A stretch of DNA of 25,373 nt from Chara braunii (Eukaryota > Streptophyta > Charophyceae > Charales > Characeae). Under the pieces are notes generated by a model. It was given only the letters and a program-made list of their open reading frames with translations. It did no database searches and was not told the DNA's origin. The DNA is taken from NCBI GenBank assembly GCA_003427395.1, contig BFEA01000103.1, positions 2,716,792 through 2,742,164 of the forward strand. The letters run 5' to 3'. Below are positions 1 through 9,905 of the stretch, piece after piece; the first letter of the stretch is position 1, and every line of letters begins with the position of its first letter. A program made the position numbers and the translations under genes.

Positions 1-1633
1 GGCTTCTAAAGGCATTTCTCCTTCCCTCCTTGTATTGTATGCTTTGCTGATGAAGAAGGCGCTTCATGAAAAGAGGCTAACAACGGCGGTATAGGAAGTA
101 TACTTCCCTCTGTTTTGCTTTCATCTGCCAACGTGAAGTGGCAGACTTAAGATTCTGCTGAGAGCTTGAACCCCTTGCGGTGGCTCGTTGACGGGTTCAA
201 TGAGATGTTAACCACACCATCCGGATGTTGAAGAGTGTCAGGATGGCCGATTGATACTTTCGTTCGCTTGCTTTTGCCGTTATGGCTGGCCTGGAGGCTG
301 TTATGGCAGGCAGATGGAGGGAGTTTTGTCTCTCCCTCCCAAAGGTGATTGGGTTGGGTTTGAGTGAGGGTAGATGAAGGGGAGGCAGAGGGATCGCAAA
401 ATTCTTCATGGAGGAACAGTCTTTCAAGGGAGGAAGGTGGTCATCGATTTTTTCGAATTCGGCTGCTACTATTCCAAAAAACCATCATGCATGAGTCTAG
501 GGTAGTCTCAACTGCTCATCCTTTTGATTTCTTGGTACGGTTACATCCTATTGTCTGATTCTCGTTTTGTTTTAGTTGATCATCGGGTAGGACTTTGGTT
601 TTGTATTGGTGATACCGGATGATTAGCAGCTTGGCGAAAGTTTTTTAGATGAGTGATTTCCTATTGATACTAATATGAGAGTTTACTGTCTGATTCTTGA
701 TTGGTTTCTTTGATGACCACTCTTCATCAAACTTTCTAATTCGTAATTTTCTCAGGCATGACGCCTGCCATTTAGTTTTTAGTCCGGAAAAACGATTTCT
801 ACTATGATCAGAAATACGGACTGCCACGTTCTAAATTCTCAATCTTAATTCAATCATCACGATTTATGGTAGTAATAGATCCATAATTGAATTCCTAATC
901 TGAAATTTGTTACGTTTTAATTCTCAATCTGATTTCTTACACGATTTTTTAAAAATACGTCTCAAATCTTATTTGGAAATTTTAATTATACAATTTCTTA
1001 TAATTCGTCTAAAATCTCATTTGAAAAACTTCAATTCTACAAAAGACGTTCCAGATAATCTCTTAATTTTTTCTACATCTGATTTCCAAAAACCATCTCA
1101 AGATCTTGCTGCCGAATTCCAATTTCTAGAATTGGCCTCCTATTATAATTTTTTGAGGCTAATTTTGCACTCATCAGTTTCACAAAATTGACGTTGGAAA
1201 CTTGCACAGAATTTTTCCGAGTTCTTTTGTACACTCATCTTATATCCGTCTTAATTTCGCCTGTTTTCTCTCTTGAAGAGGAGGCTGGTTGCGGGGGATA
1301 GAATGGTATGATGGGGGGAAAGGACGTGCTCTGTGGAAAGGGGCTAACTGCAGAGTGGAATTAGGGCACAACAACAGGGGAGATGTTGGCTTCACTGCAG
1401 TAAGTCTTGCCGGAGTAAGGTTGGCAAGGCTTGGGAGGTGGGTGCTACCTGTTCCCGTCTTCAGAGAGATTCACCCATTGAGATATTCTCTCTTATGGGG
1501 AGTTGGGCTCCTTTTTATTCTCCATGGATAGATATGAGTCCTCCCTCCAAGAGGGCTGCGGGGTAAGAGGTGGGAAGGGGGGGCAACTGAGGGGGGACTA
1601 ACGGTCTTGTTAGTAGGTCAGAAGGAAGGGGTT
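1..1633. other. Gene-free stretch, AT-rich in 560-1290
   Basis: No open frame here has a recognisable domain or looks coding. The part from about 560 to 1290 is strongly AT-rich, with loose recurrence of words such as AATCTGATTTC and CTCAATCT. Small perfect hairpins are scattered through it: arms 124-130/140-146 (TCTGCCA), 316-323/332-339 (GGAGGGAG) and 753-757/763-767 (CAGGC). I see no transposon end or RNA gene. It is probably decayed repeat DNA. Confidence 0.5.
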
Positions 1634-2720
1634 GGGACGACGCAGGCCGGTGCTGGAGTGTTGTTGCTCTGTGACCCGGAGAGGAGCACGAGGCTTGGGG
1701 AGTTCTGTCGAGGGAGGAAGACAAAACCAGCACTTTCGACGTGGCTGTAGCTGGGGTTATTTCCCTGTCACCGTAGGGGCGTGCGGCTATGGGGAGTTGC
1801 CGAGGGAGGAAGGCACTCCTTACCGTCTGCACTAGGTTGGTCGGTACTGGGGCTTGGCAGTGCCCTGTAACTCTAGCATGGGAGGGTATGAGACCAGCCG
1901 TGTGTTGGATCAAGGATTGAATACGAGACCTGTAGTTTTCTTCAATAGTTGAGGGGAGGATGGGATGTTGTTGTTTGCACAGTTCTTACTAATGTTTTCT
2001 GGTCCTGGATCCTTGGTAGTATTTAGTCTTTACTTGCAACCGGGGTATAGGAGTTTAGAGAGGGTCACACCTGGACTGATCTCAGCTGAGTTGTTTTGTT
2101 ATGTGCCCCTGTTTTGCCGATGCCAGAACGACGCTGGCCGGAGCTGGGGTGTTGCCCTGTGACCTGCAAATTCGCAGGAGTATGAGGTCTTGTAGAGCGA
2201 TTTGGGGGTTGCCGAGGGAGGAAGGCAATCCAGTGGCGAACCGGGGGGGGCTGCGTGGTGGCGAGAAGAGATCAGCTATGGGAGATTATTAGTCTGGTTG
2301 GTACTGTCTCTGAGTAAGCATGTCCCGAGGAAAGGAAGGCTAGGAATTACCTTACGAGTCTAGATCTAAAGGTCTGCTGTCTTGGTCACCAACGAGGGTC
2401 TTAAGAATGATTTAGGAATCTGGGGACTTCTAATAACTTAGCTTAGATGATCCAGTGTTAATGTACTCAGTGACCTGCGGAGGTTCGATGCCAGAACAAT
2501 GTTGGTCGGTGCTGGGGCTTTGCCCTGTAACTTGCGGATGTAGGAGCGTGAGGCCTGGTAGAGAGATTTGGGGATGCTTTGGGGGGGCATTCTAAGGGAC
2601 AACCAAGGGTTGCTGCTGAGACGACGCTGGTCGGAGCTGGGGTGAGTCGTGTTACCCTGTAACTCAGCAGGGTGGGGGCGCGAGACCTGGAAGAGCTCGA
2701 CAGGGAGTTTGTCAGCGCTG
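1634..2720 (+). repeat. Five degenerate copies of a GC-rich repeat
   Basis: Five diverged copies of one unit begin near 1634, 1838, 2124, 2489 and 2619. The shared core reads roughly GACGCTGGTCGGAGCTGGGG, then TTGCCCTGTAAC, then a small stem, then GAGACCTGG. Two copies are followed by TTGCCGAGGGAGGAAGGCA (about 1796 and 2208), and a variant follows the first copy near 1705. The stem after CCCTGTGAC/CCCTGTAAC differs between copies but stays self-complementary: CCTGC/GCAGG in the 2124 copy and CCCTG/CAGGG in the 2619 copy. Spacing is irregular (about 130-365 bp), so this is a dispersed cluster and not a clean satellite. Origin unknown. Confidence 0.6.
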
Positions 2721-2958
2721 GAAGGCTTAAATGGGTTGCTAGGGACTCGTAGATTTCTGAGCATTCGTGGACTTCTGTGGTGGCATTTTTAGTTGTAGCA
2801 GACTGTTTTTCTGAAGTTTGTCGAAGTAAAATTCTGAGTAGCTTAAAACTTCTAAATCCTATTTTTTCTTTATTACGATTTTTCTTATCATCATAAGGGA
2901 CGCTGAGCCCGGTTCTCGGCAATCTCGGTTTCGTTACTCCGGGTAGACTGTGAGGACC

Positions 2959-3990
2959 CCGGTGTCGAGCACATCGGTCCTGCACCGCACGGGGCAGCGC
3001 GGGACCTTCCCGGCCGCGTCACGCAGGAGTTGGATAAAATCCTTCGTCGCAATATACATGGAGCTTCCACAAGCTGCTCCGACCGAGTGCGCCAACCATA
3101 CCTCTCGCGAGCCCCTACGACGGGATAGGGCCTACGCGAGGCACAACTTACCTACACCTTACGGGAGTTGTCACCTCCCTTCGGTGGGCGTATCCCCGCC
3201 GAGCTACAAGTCCACAGTACGAAAGCTGATCAGTTGCAATCGCAGAGGTGGACCAGCCGAGGGCGTTTCTCGTTCGCTGTAGCATAGGGGGTACGCACGG
3301 TAATACGCCTATCGGACCCGCACGCGAACCGACATCTTGGGGGGCTGAAGTCCCAAGCGTGGCTCGTCGTCGGTCGACTAGGATGCATCCCACACACCAC
3401 GCGCACACCACTTTACGAACATAAAAATAAAACACACACACGCACACATACGAAACGACACAACACAAAACAACGCGACAACGTTCCTAGCCCCTCAGTA
3501 GCCAACCCATAACTTTACAATCCGGAAATCGAATAGGCGTCGCGCGAGACTCAGTATAAAACCTCACGGACGCAGGGCTAACTCATATCGACTCGCAATG
3601 CATGCGTACGCAAGCAGTCGCAATGATGGCGTACTATGTAGTGCCCATAGTCATGCGGTCCTCGTTAATCTCGAGGGTCGTATTTAACACTCAAGTGTCG
3701 GCTGACACGCGCCTTGAGGGTTAATCTCTCGACGCTGGACAACCGCCAAGCGCGGTTGAAGACCACACACCCTCTTCTGCACTCTGTGCAGAGCGGGTGG
3801 TACACAGGCCCATGCCTGTGGTGGCAGTCGTTTCTTAATGCCCTGGAGGTGAGTTCCACTCCGGGCCCGGACAGAAGTCAAGGGGTTTAACTTTGACGGC
3901 TGCCACGGACTACAACGTCCAACTATAAAAACTCTAAAAAACAAAGGTAAAAAGGGAATCCCCCTTCTCTCTCAAGACATAATCTGGATA
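2959..3990 (+). repeat. Conserved left end of copy A, hairpin-rich
   Basis: This kilobase aligns with 17380-18400 almost without gaps, at high-80s percent identity by eye. It contains many short stems: the terminal hairpin 2959-2977; a stem closed by GGTCC/GGGACC (about 2976-3006); AACCGC-CAAGC-GCGGTT (about 3740); TCTGCAC-TCT-GTGCAGA (about 3776); and CACAGGC-CCAT-GCCTGTG (about 3802). In several, copy B changes both arms or keeps pairing through wobbles. No frame is conserved as protein. It is probably the cis-acting end of the element. Confidence 0.6.
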
Positions 3991-4734
3991 TCCCTTATGC
4001 ACAATCATAGTGGCCTCTCAGACACTTAGGGCACTTATAAATATATAAGGGTTTATTTTATAGGACGATCACTTCTCACAGTCATAGTGGGGCTCCTCTC
4101 AGCCATATATATATTTATGTGAGCGCAGATAGTCAGATCCCAAGTCCGATCCCCAAGCATACCTGCAATCACATCAAAGATTCAACCAGAAAGTCCATGC
4201 ACTACACGGGGTCAACTTCAACCATTCTCTGTACTCATACCCCTTGCTTTAACCATTCAGACCTCAACCTCGGCGCAACCTCCCCGCAATAAAAATACTC
4301 AGTATCTTTGTTAAATGACCATTCAATAAAGTCCGGGTAAAAACACAACAAAACAAATAAACCACAGGGCTAAAGCTTTTAGGTTGAGTGGCAGGAGTGA
4401 ATTGGAGTTGAATCATAAACCGACGAATCGGCAACCGACCTGTTATCAGTGATAACAGAAGATGGTCTTCAAAGGATCAAGCTGAATCTAGTCCTGAACT
4501 TGAATCAGACGATCAAGAGGACCTGTAACACATGACATGTCAATGTCCCAAGCTAAACTTATAAGTTCATGGAGAACAATCTCCATATCGCGATCTTACC
4601 CAAAATCATCCTAGCTGACTATATCTAAGCCCACCTCTAAGCAAGTGCCCAAAGAAAAGGTAGACTCATGGCGAAATCTCCCCTATTCAAAGTGGATTAC
4701 CTGAATCGCCACCTGTCAAAATATAATCTATCTC
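3991..4734 (+). other. Copy A interior, moderately conserved, non-coding
   Basis: This part is homologous to about 18440-19170 in copy B but more diverged than the left end. It includes a TATATATATATTTAT tract near 4107 and an almost unchanged palindrome CTGTTATC-AGT-GATAACAG at about 4440-4458, also present in B near 18871. No gene, and no RNA family I recognise. Confidence 0.55.
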
Positions 4735-5330
4735 CTTTAAACTAAGAAAATTTCGGCAGCGCTTCCCGTAGGAAAAGTGTTTTTCCATAATTTATATAAG
4801 TCCATTTATGAAAGCAGAAATAATCTCTAACTCTGGAAAGTCAAAGTTTGTCTAACTCCCTGAATTGGTAGAAATTTGGGCAGCATTCCCTTTAGAAAGG
4901 GAGACTTCCCAGATTTATACTAAGTCAGATATGAACTTAGAAAACAACCGGAGTTTAATTTAGACAAGATTTAACCAACTCCTTTACTTTGCAGAAATTT
5001 CGGCAGCACTCCCTCTAGAAAAGTGATATTCCAAAATTTATACAAGGCTAGGTCCAGAATTTGAAAGTAACTTTGACTTCCTAAAGTTCAATTTTGTCTA
5101 AATCCCTGAATTAACAAAAATTTGGGCAGCACTCCCTTTAAAAAATGAGACTTCCCAAATTTTAACTAAATCAGATAAGATAAAAAACAAAGTTGAACTT
5201 TTGACAAGTCAAAATTCGACTAACTCCTTGGATTTTTAAAAATTTCGGCATCGCTTCCCGTAGAGAAAGTAGCTTGTCAAGATTTATACAAAGCCAAATA
5301 TAAGAAAAGATCTCAGAAAATGCAAGAATT
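4735..5330 (+). repeat. Tandem array, five ~123-bp units
   Basis: The anchor AAATTTCGGCAGCGCTTCCC, or its variant AAATTTGGGCAGCACTCCC, starts near 4747, 4871, 4994, 5117 and 5239, giving steps of 124, 123, 123 and 122 bp. CGGCAGC and GGGCAGC types alternate along the array. Between anchors lie TTTCCAAAATTTATAC, GTCAGATATGAA-like words and TCAAATTTGTCTAACTCC. Copy B has three such units. No coding potential seen. Confidence 0.85.
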
Positions 5331-5574
5331 GATCTAAGTATAAAAAGTCGCTACAGAAAATGCAGGAATTCACACTAACTCCTATGACTCTAGCACGTGG
5401 CGAACAACTAAAGCAACTACCTATAAAAACCCAAACAAACTAGCCATCTCAACCAGTCACATGCAAACCAAACCACGAATGTAAGTATTCTCACCATCCC
5501 AAGTTCATTCCATATAGATAGTTCGTGAACCTTCAAGTCCTTGAATCCTTATACCCATCTTACATAAGACATAG

Positions 5575-6321
5575 AGCTGGACCATTCGCCATGGAAACAG
5601 TGTCCAACTTCTTTTTATGATATACACGAACAGGTTGCACAACTACTTCTCTCTTCTTTTGGGCAGATGACCAGACCATTCGCCATAGAAACAATGCCTC
5701 GTCGCCCTTAGCTGTTTAATATCCAAAATTTAGTATTTCTCTGACTTTGTTTTCAAAAGAAAAGGCAAATATGGGCAGGGGACTGAACCATTTTCAGTAG
5801 AAACAATGTTCAGCTTGCCCAGACTATTTTCATTTCTACTTTGTATTTTCTTTTTTTCTTCTTAACGATATGGCTTAGCGCTGGGCCATTCACAGTAGAA
5901 ACTATGTCCAGCTGCCAGTTCACATGCAAATATACATAAAGTATTTTCCTTTATACTTAGTTTAGTTTACGTGCGTGGTTTTTAGGCTAAACCATTCACA
6001 GTAGAATCAATGCTTAGCCTTAGACCAAAAATCCTCCCTCAGAATAAAACAAGAATTTAAACCCTTTCAATCAGGCAAACCCCCAGAGTTAACTAGAGTA
6101 AACAGACCATTCACAGTAGAAACAATGCCTGGTCCTCCAGAAAACAACTAGATAAACATAGCAACCAGGCCATTCACAGTAGAAACAATGTCTGGTCCTT
6201 CAGAAAACAGCCAAATAAACATAGCAACCAGGCCATTCACAGTAGAAACAATGTCTGGTCCTTCAGAAAACAGCCAAATAAACATAGCCCTGAGCCATTC
6301 ACATTAGAAACAATGCTCAGG
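5575..6321 (+). repeat. Hairpin minisatellite, nine units, CATTCACAGTAGAAAC loop
   Basis: Nine units share an almost constant centre, CATTCACAGTAGAAACAATG, and lie at about 5576-5607, 5672-5703, 5773-5820, 5879-5915, 5984-6021, 6102-6134, 6164-6197, 6226-6259 and 6289-6321. Each centre is flanked by a different short sequence whose partner on the far side is complementary: CTGAAC/GTTCAG, GGCTAA/TTAGCC, GCTGG/CCAGC, CCAGGC/GTCTGG (one wobble) and CTGAGC/GCTCAG. CATT/AATG extends the stem inwards. The third unit has an extra outer pair, GGGCA/TGCCC. The seventh and eighth units form a 62-bp tandem duplication. Stem change with loop constancy is the pattern of paired RNA or of a hairpin-forming DNA repeat. 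Confidence 0.85.
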
Positions 6322-6569
6322 CTTTGGTTGACCCTTCAAACGCATGCAAGATTACCTTTCTCCCACCTTCCCCCAATTTATCCTTTTGTCTGCTTTCAAC
6401 CAAAATAAAGAAGAAACTTATGCTTCACTCTCACACGTTCCTTCCATTCAGTCTGATTGGATCCTGAAGGAAAAGCAATAATCATAGAGACAAACTCATG
6501 CATACATCAATCATACTACAGGGAGATAGGCAAACATGGATAGTGGTGGGTTATATACAAATGGAAGTG

Positions 6570-6905
6570 GTTTACCTGACGATTCCCTGCCTCCAGAACT
6601 CCTCCTGAGTTCCGGCAGAGCTCCCGCAATTGGTGGGTGGACTCCCCACAAAGTCTTGACGCAGACCTACGGGTTGCAATCCCGCCTGCCGCCTTCCTCT
6701 CGTAACCAAAGGACTAGACTGAGAGTAAGAAGGGGAGGAAAAGAAGGATGTAAGTCTCTCAGATCCAGGAAAGGTGCTCTCAGTCTCGCAAGAGAGGGTC
6801 TTGTAATCTTGGATCGCCTGAGGGCCCCGCAATGGCGGCCAACAAAACGCAACAACTTGGTCAAAATGAAGTCACCCTTCGGCCGTCGACTCCTTGACGA
6901 CTCTT
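6570..6905. repeat. Block shared by copies A and B inside variable interiors
   Basis: This block resembles 20955-21290 closely (for example CTCCTGAGTTCCG, CGGGTTGCAATCCCGCCTGC, CGCCTGAGGGCCCCGCAATGG), while sequence on both sides has diverged. The minus-strand translations of both copies share a segment around QAGLQPVG and GTQEEFWRQG, but that may only reflect DNA identity, as neither has a domain. The plus-strand frame that is open in A (259 codons from 6536) is not kept in B. Function unknown. Confidence 0.55.
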
Positions 6906-8065
6906 CAGTTTGCCGCAATAGACCCCTGCCTAATGAGCTCGGCTACACGCAGGCTTTAAGGTCCGAACCGCCTCGGCCTCAGCTCAAGGCACGGGCCGCG
7001 GGCATAAAACACAGCTTTCCCCTTCCATATAGTAGAGCCACACCGCAACCTGTCTGGCTACGTGGGTGCCGCATGTTCACCCTCGATCAAAACACGGAGG
7101 TGTGCAGGCATACTAAAACGCAGTGGGAGTGTGGTGAGAACAGTTGCGCAGCTAGTGTTTGGCAACCCACACAGCCATACCCACAACAGGGCACCGTGGG
7201 CACAGCAGCGCCCTCAATACCGCCGACCAGCAGCACCAACTGGCCTGCTCAGGCCGCCACAGTACAACCGGCCCCCCTCCAAGAGAAACGGTGCCCTCCC
7301 CGGTACTCCTCATAGCTCAGCGGCGAGAAGGTCTCTGACCTGCCCATGCTCATGGGCCAACCACGCTACCAACTATGAGCGGTCATGCACCACCCCCCAT
7401 AGAATCAAGGAAGAGCTCCGGATCTGCCATCCTCCCCCTTCTCTCTTCACTGTCCCATGTCTGTCCGTCCGAACACGTACAGCGTAGAGGTCCCTTGGCC
7501 AAACAGTTAGGCCCTACCCTCTATTGCCATGACGATTCAAAATGCCGAGGGTAGGAACGTGGCGTCGAAAATAAGTACAGCCAGGTATTCTAACGGGGTT
7601 GAGCATAATCCCAAACAGAGTAGCGCCCACAGTCGACCCCATTATCAGAACGGTATCACCCCGGACGGACGTGGATACGGCGACCAGCAGAACGGAGCGG
7701 ATTCGATTGAGTGCAGCGAAAGGCAACGCACGGGAACCATCCTGGCTACAAGTAAGAGCAACCCGCCGGTACTGAAGTAACTGTTCGATCACCACCATCA
7801 AGAGGCCCTGCCCGCATCCCGACAAGCCTCAAAGGGGAGGTAGGCAATCGCGTTCTGTGAGCCACCCTCTATTGCTCATGACTCTCGCAAGCAGGGAATG
7901 AACCTTCCGCCTTACTGCGGGCGGATTCACTCCCTCTTAGCAACACTATAGCTTCTACCTTTGGCGCAGTCTATGATATTAATCCCGATCAAACTACTAA
8001 TCCACAACTCAAACTAACAACCCCATTAGACTCGTAATATCTAAAATCCCCTATCTGCAACTTTC
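6906..8065. other. Copy A specific interior, no gene recognised
   Basis: No counterpart to this stretch was found in copy B. Part of it (about 7150-7310) translates on the plus strand as a Pro/Gln/Ser-rich sequence, and 7514-7825 is open on the minus strand with a hydrophobic middle. Neither has a motif I can name. A stem (TTCCGCC/GGGCGGA) lies near 7909-7930. It could be a captured fragment or simply diverged element DNA. Confidence 0.4.
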
Positions 8066-8780
8066 TTTCACCCGATTTCACAAAGAATCGAGTGAAAACT
8101 CCATCCTCAATTCCCGCCATATTCGCGTGCACCCGGCGCATTAATCCGGCCGGGTTCAGTCGGCTTCTCCTCCCTTCTTCCCGACTGCTCCACGCACCGG
8201 TTTTCCCATTTAACTCTAACTCTACGCAACTAACTTCAAATCTAACAACAGCAGCGCGTTCGCCCTTCCAAAGAACCCCTGTTTCAACACTTGGTTCCCC
8301 CGATTTCGTCACGGATCGGGTAGGAACCCACTTCTTCTTCCTCCTCCACCATCACTCCTCCCGCCATATCCCGGCGCACCATACTTCTCTACTACTCTTC
8401 TTCTACCCACTCTCGTCCGCATCTGACCCTTCTATTCGCCTCGCCCGGGGCCAAAACCCCGGGATCGCTCCTCCCCCTGCCCAAATCCATTCACCGAGGG
8501 GTGGGCTATGCTCTATCTCCTTCCTTCCTCACTTCCGCCATGACTCGGCGCAGCCCCCTCTCCTTATCCCTCCTATTCTACTAACTACCATCTAAAACTA
8601 ACCCTTCTATGTGATTCGCCCGGGGCAAAAACCTCGGGATTACTCCTTTCCTCTTCCGTTTCCATTCAGGATCGGGAGTATGGCGCGTTCTCCCCCGCGC
8701 TCAGCCCCTGCCATCGCCCGTTAGGCTCCCTCATGAACCTGGCGCGAAATTGCGCCCGGGTTCATCCGCCTCCGTAGTTG
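8066..8780. repeat. Cluster of CCCGAT-type and other short hairpins (copy A)
   Basis: Several stems lie close together. Arms 8066-8076 and 8087-8097 form TTTCACCCGAT/ATCGAGTGAAA. 8293-8328 forms GGTTCC-CCCGAT / ATCGGG-GGAACC. Related stems occur near 8132 (ACCCGGC/GGCCGGGT), 8440 (CCCGGGG/CCCCGGG), 8610 (CCCGGGG/CCTCGGG) and 8735 (GAACC..GGCGC/GCGCC..GGGTTC). The CCCGAT hairpins share a 10-nt loop (TTTCACAAAG-like) with copy B's hairpin at 22940-22971. The long plus-strand frame from 8092 is low-complexity and shows no domain. Confidence 0.6.
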
Positions 8781-8934
8781 CTCATAGCTCGTCCGCTCAC
8801 TACACAGCCCCAACGCCCGTCTTTCCGCCCGCTACCTCGTCGCTGCTTTCCTCCTTACTACGCTAACCTCCCCGCTGCCTCTCTTGTCTGCTCGTCGCCA
8901 CTGCTCGTTGCCTCCTCGCTGCCTCTCTTGGCGC

Positions 8935-9049
8935 GGGTGTCGTAGGATGGCGCGCTTTGGGCCAACAAACCAGCCGCGCGGCTCCCAGTGTCGGCGCCGA
9001 CTTGCTTATATTGTGCCATACTTGCCCCGCGCGCCATCCTACGACACCC
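8935..9049. repeat. Perfect 21-bp inverted repeat with 73-bp spacer
   Basis: Positions 8935-8955 (GGGTGTCGTAGG then ATGGCGCGC) are exactly complementary to 9029-9049. The spacer itself contains small palindromes (AGCCGCGCGGCT, GTCGGCGCCGAC). The region just before it repeats CGCTGCCTCTCTTG twice (about 8873 and 8918). I do not see this structure in copy B. It may be a small fold-back insertion. Confidence 0.75.
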
Positions 9050-9189
9050 CACTCACCGCACGAAGTTGTGCCGTCGTTGTCGATGCCGTCGTCGGGGTCG
9101 TTCTCCGCACGCACGCTCGACTCGGTCAAACGTAGCCATCAAAAGAAAATATCCCCTAGATCCTAGATTCAATCAAGAGCGACCAAAAA

Positions 9190-9446
9190 TAAAACTTAAA
9201 GATAAAAATAAAAATAAACAGACCGGCGCCCCGCGCCGGTTTCGTAATAAACATCAGGGGATAAATCACGTGCGCCTTAAACCTGCGTGCCCATGCATTC
9301 TTTACTCTAGTCAGTCATCCATTCAACGTGGATCACAGACGCAGCCGCGCCTAGCGCGTAATACCTAACTTTAAACCAAGACTATTTTCTGCCACTTGCA
9401 AAAAAACAGGGCGGATACCCTTGTAAGGGTATTCGCACTGACACCG
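9190..9446 (+). repeat. Conserved right end of copy A with terminal palindrome
   Basis: This end aligns with 24542-24768. At 9222-9240 lies ACCGGCGC-CCC-GCGCCGGT, and the same place in B is a different but still paired stem (GGCCGGCGA/TCGCCGACC). At 9411-9436 lies a near-palindrome with arms GCGGATACCCTT and AAGGGTATTCGC, identical in B. It is followed after a few bases by the terminal GACACCG. A subterminal hairpin plus a short inverted repeat suggests the element's recognition end. Confidence 0.7.
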
Positions 9447-9493
9447 ACCTCAATATTTTTCATTAGTAATATCAGCCTTGGGCACTGGCCCCG

Positions 9494-9535
<42 letters not shown>

Positions 9536-9905
9536 GGGTGTTCAGGGGACGCTGGACTCGATTTCCAACACTAGCCAAATCTGGGTAAAGACCCCAGCCG
9601 TTCCTCCGGGTCGAATTGTGAGGTCCCCGGCCTCGTTCCATCCAATTTTGAAATACATTGATTACTTTCAAAAAAAAAAAAAAAAAAAAAAGTATTGACC
9701 TTTGTGGTGATGCTCAGAAAATTGTGTTGGGTTTCAACAGCTGCACATCTTCATAAAAATGTCCAGATTCGGGCGCTAGTGATGTTTTTTCTTTTTTCTT
9801 TTCTTTTCTTTTATTTTAGACGTCATTTCACAACGGAGAAGGCATGAACGGCCATCGTAGGAGCGTCTTCGTTCAAGGCACAATCTGCCTGTCGGATCGG
9901 GGAGT
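9447..9905. other. Spacer with two poly(A) tracts and a pyrimidine tract
   Basis: The spacer contains 33 consecutive A at 9499-9531, 22 A at 9670-9691 and a T/C tract at about 9784-9817. The ~140 bp between the A tracts could be a small retroposed insert, but I recognise no SINE promoter boxes. No gene seen. Confidence 0.5.
9499..9531. repeat. Poly(A), 33 bp
   Basis: An uninterrupted run of A just beyond the right end of copy A. It may be a retroposon tail or simple slippage. A second 22-A run lies at 9670-9691. Confidence 0.95.

Larger units (their letters stand above)
2959..9446 (+). mobile_element. Large non-coding element, copy A
   Basis: A relative of this 6.5-kb segment lies at 17380-24768 in the same orientation. 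Homology begins abruptly at CCGGTGTCGAGC (CCGATGTCGAGC in B) and ends at GACACCG in both. The outer bases form a short inverted repeat (left CCGGTGTC, right complement CGGTGTC). The three flanking bases are ACC on both sides (2956-2958 and 9447-9449). The left end folds as CCGGTGT-CGAGC-ACATCGG and the right end carries a 26-bp near-palindrome. No transposase, integrase or RT can be read in any frame, and the open frames are not kept in B. Ends are conserved and the middle is not, which is typical of a non-autonomous element mobilised in trans. A 3-bp duplication would suit CACTA or Harbinger-type transposases, but the terminal bases are not the classical CACTA. Family unassigned. Confidence 0.65.

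Noticed and set aside
5575-6321. CRISPR-like array
   Set aside because: Spacing is irregular and the constant part sits in the loop of a stem that changes from unit to unit. There are no cas genes and the context is eukaryotic.
6536-7315. 259-codon plus-strand open frame in copy A
   Set aside because: The homologous part of copy B is open in a different frame and broken, and no domain is visible. Likely a chance frame in GC-rich DNA.
7514-7825. 103-codon minus-strand frame with a hydrophobic segment
   Set aside because: It resembles a membrane-protein fragment only loosely. No family motif, and absent from copy B.
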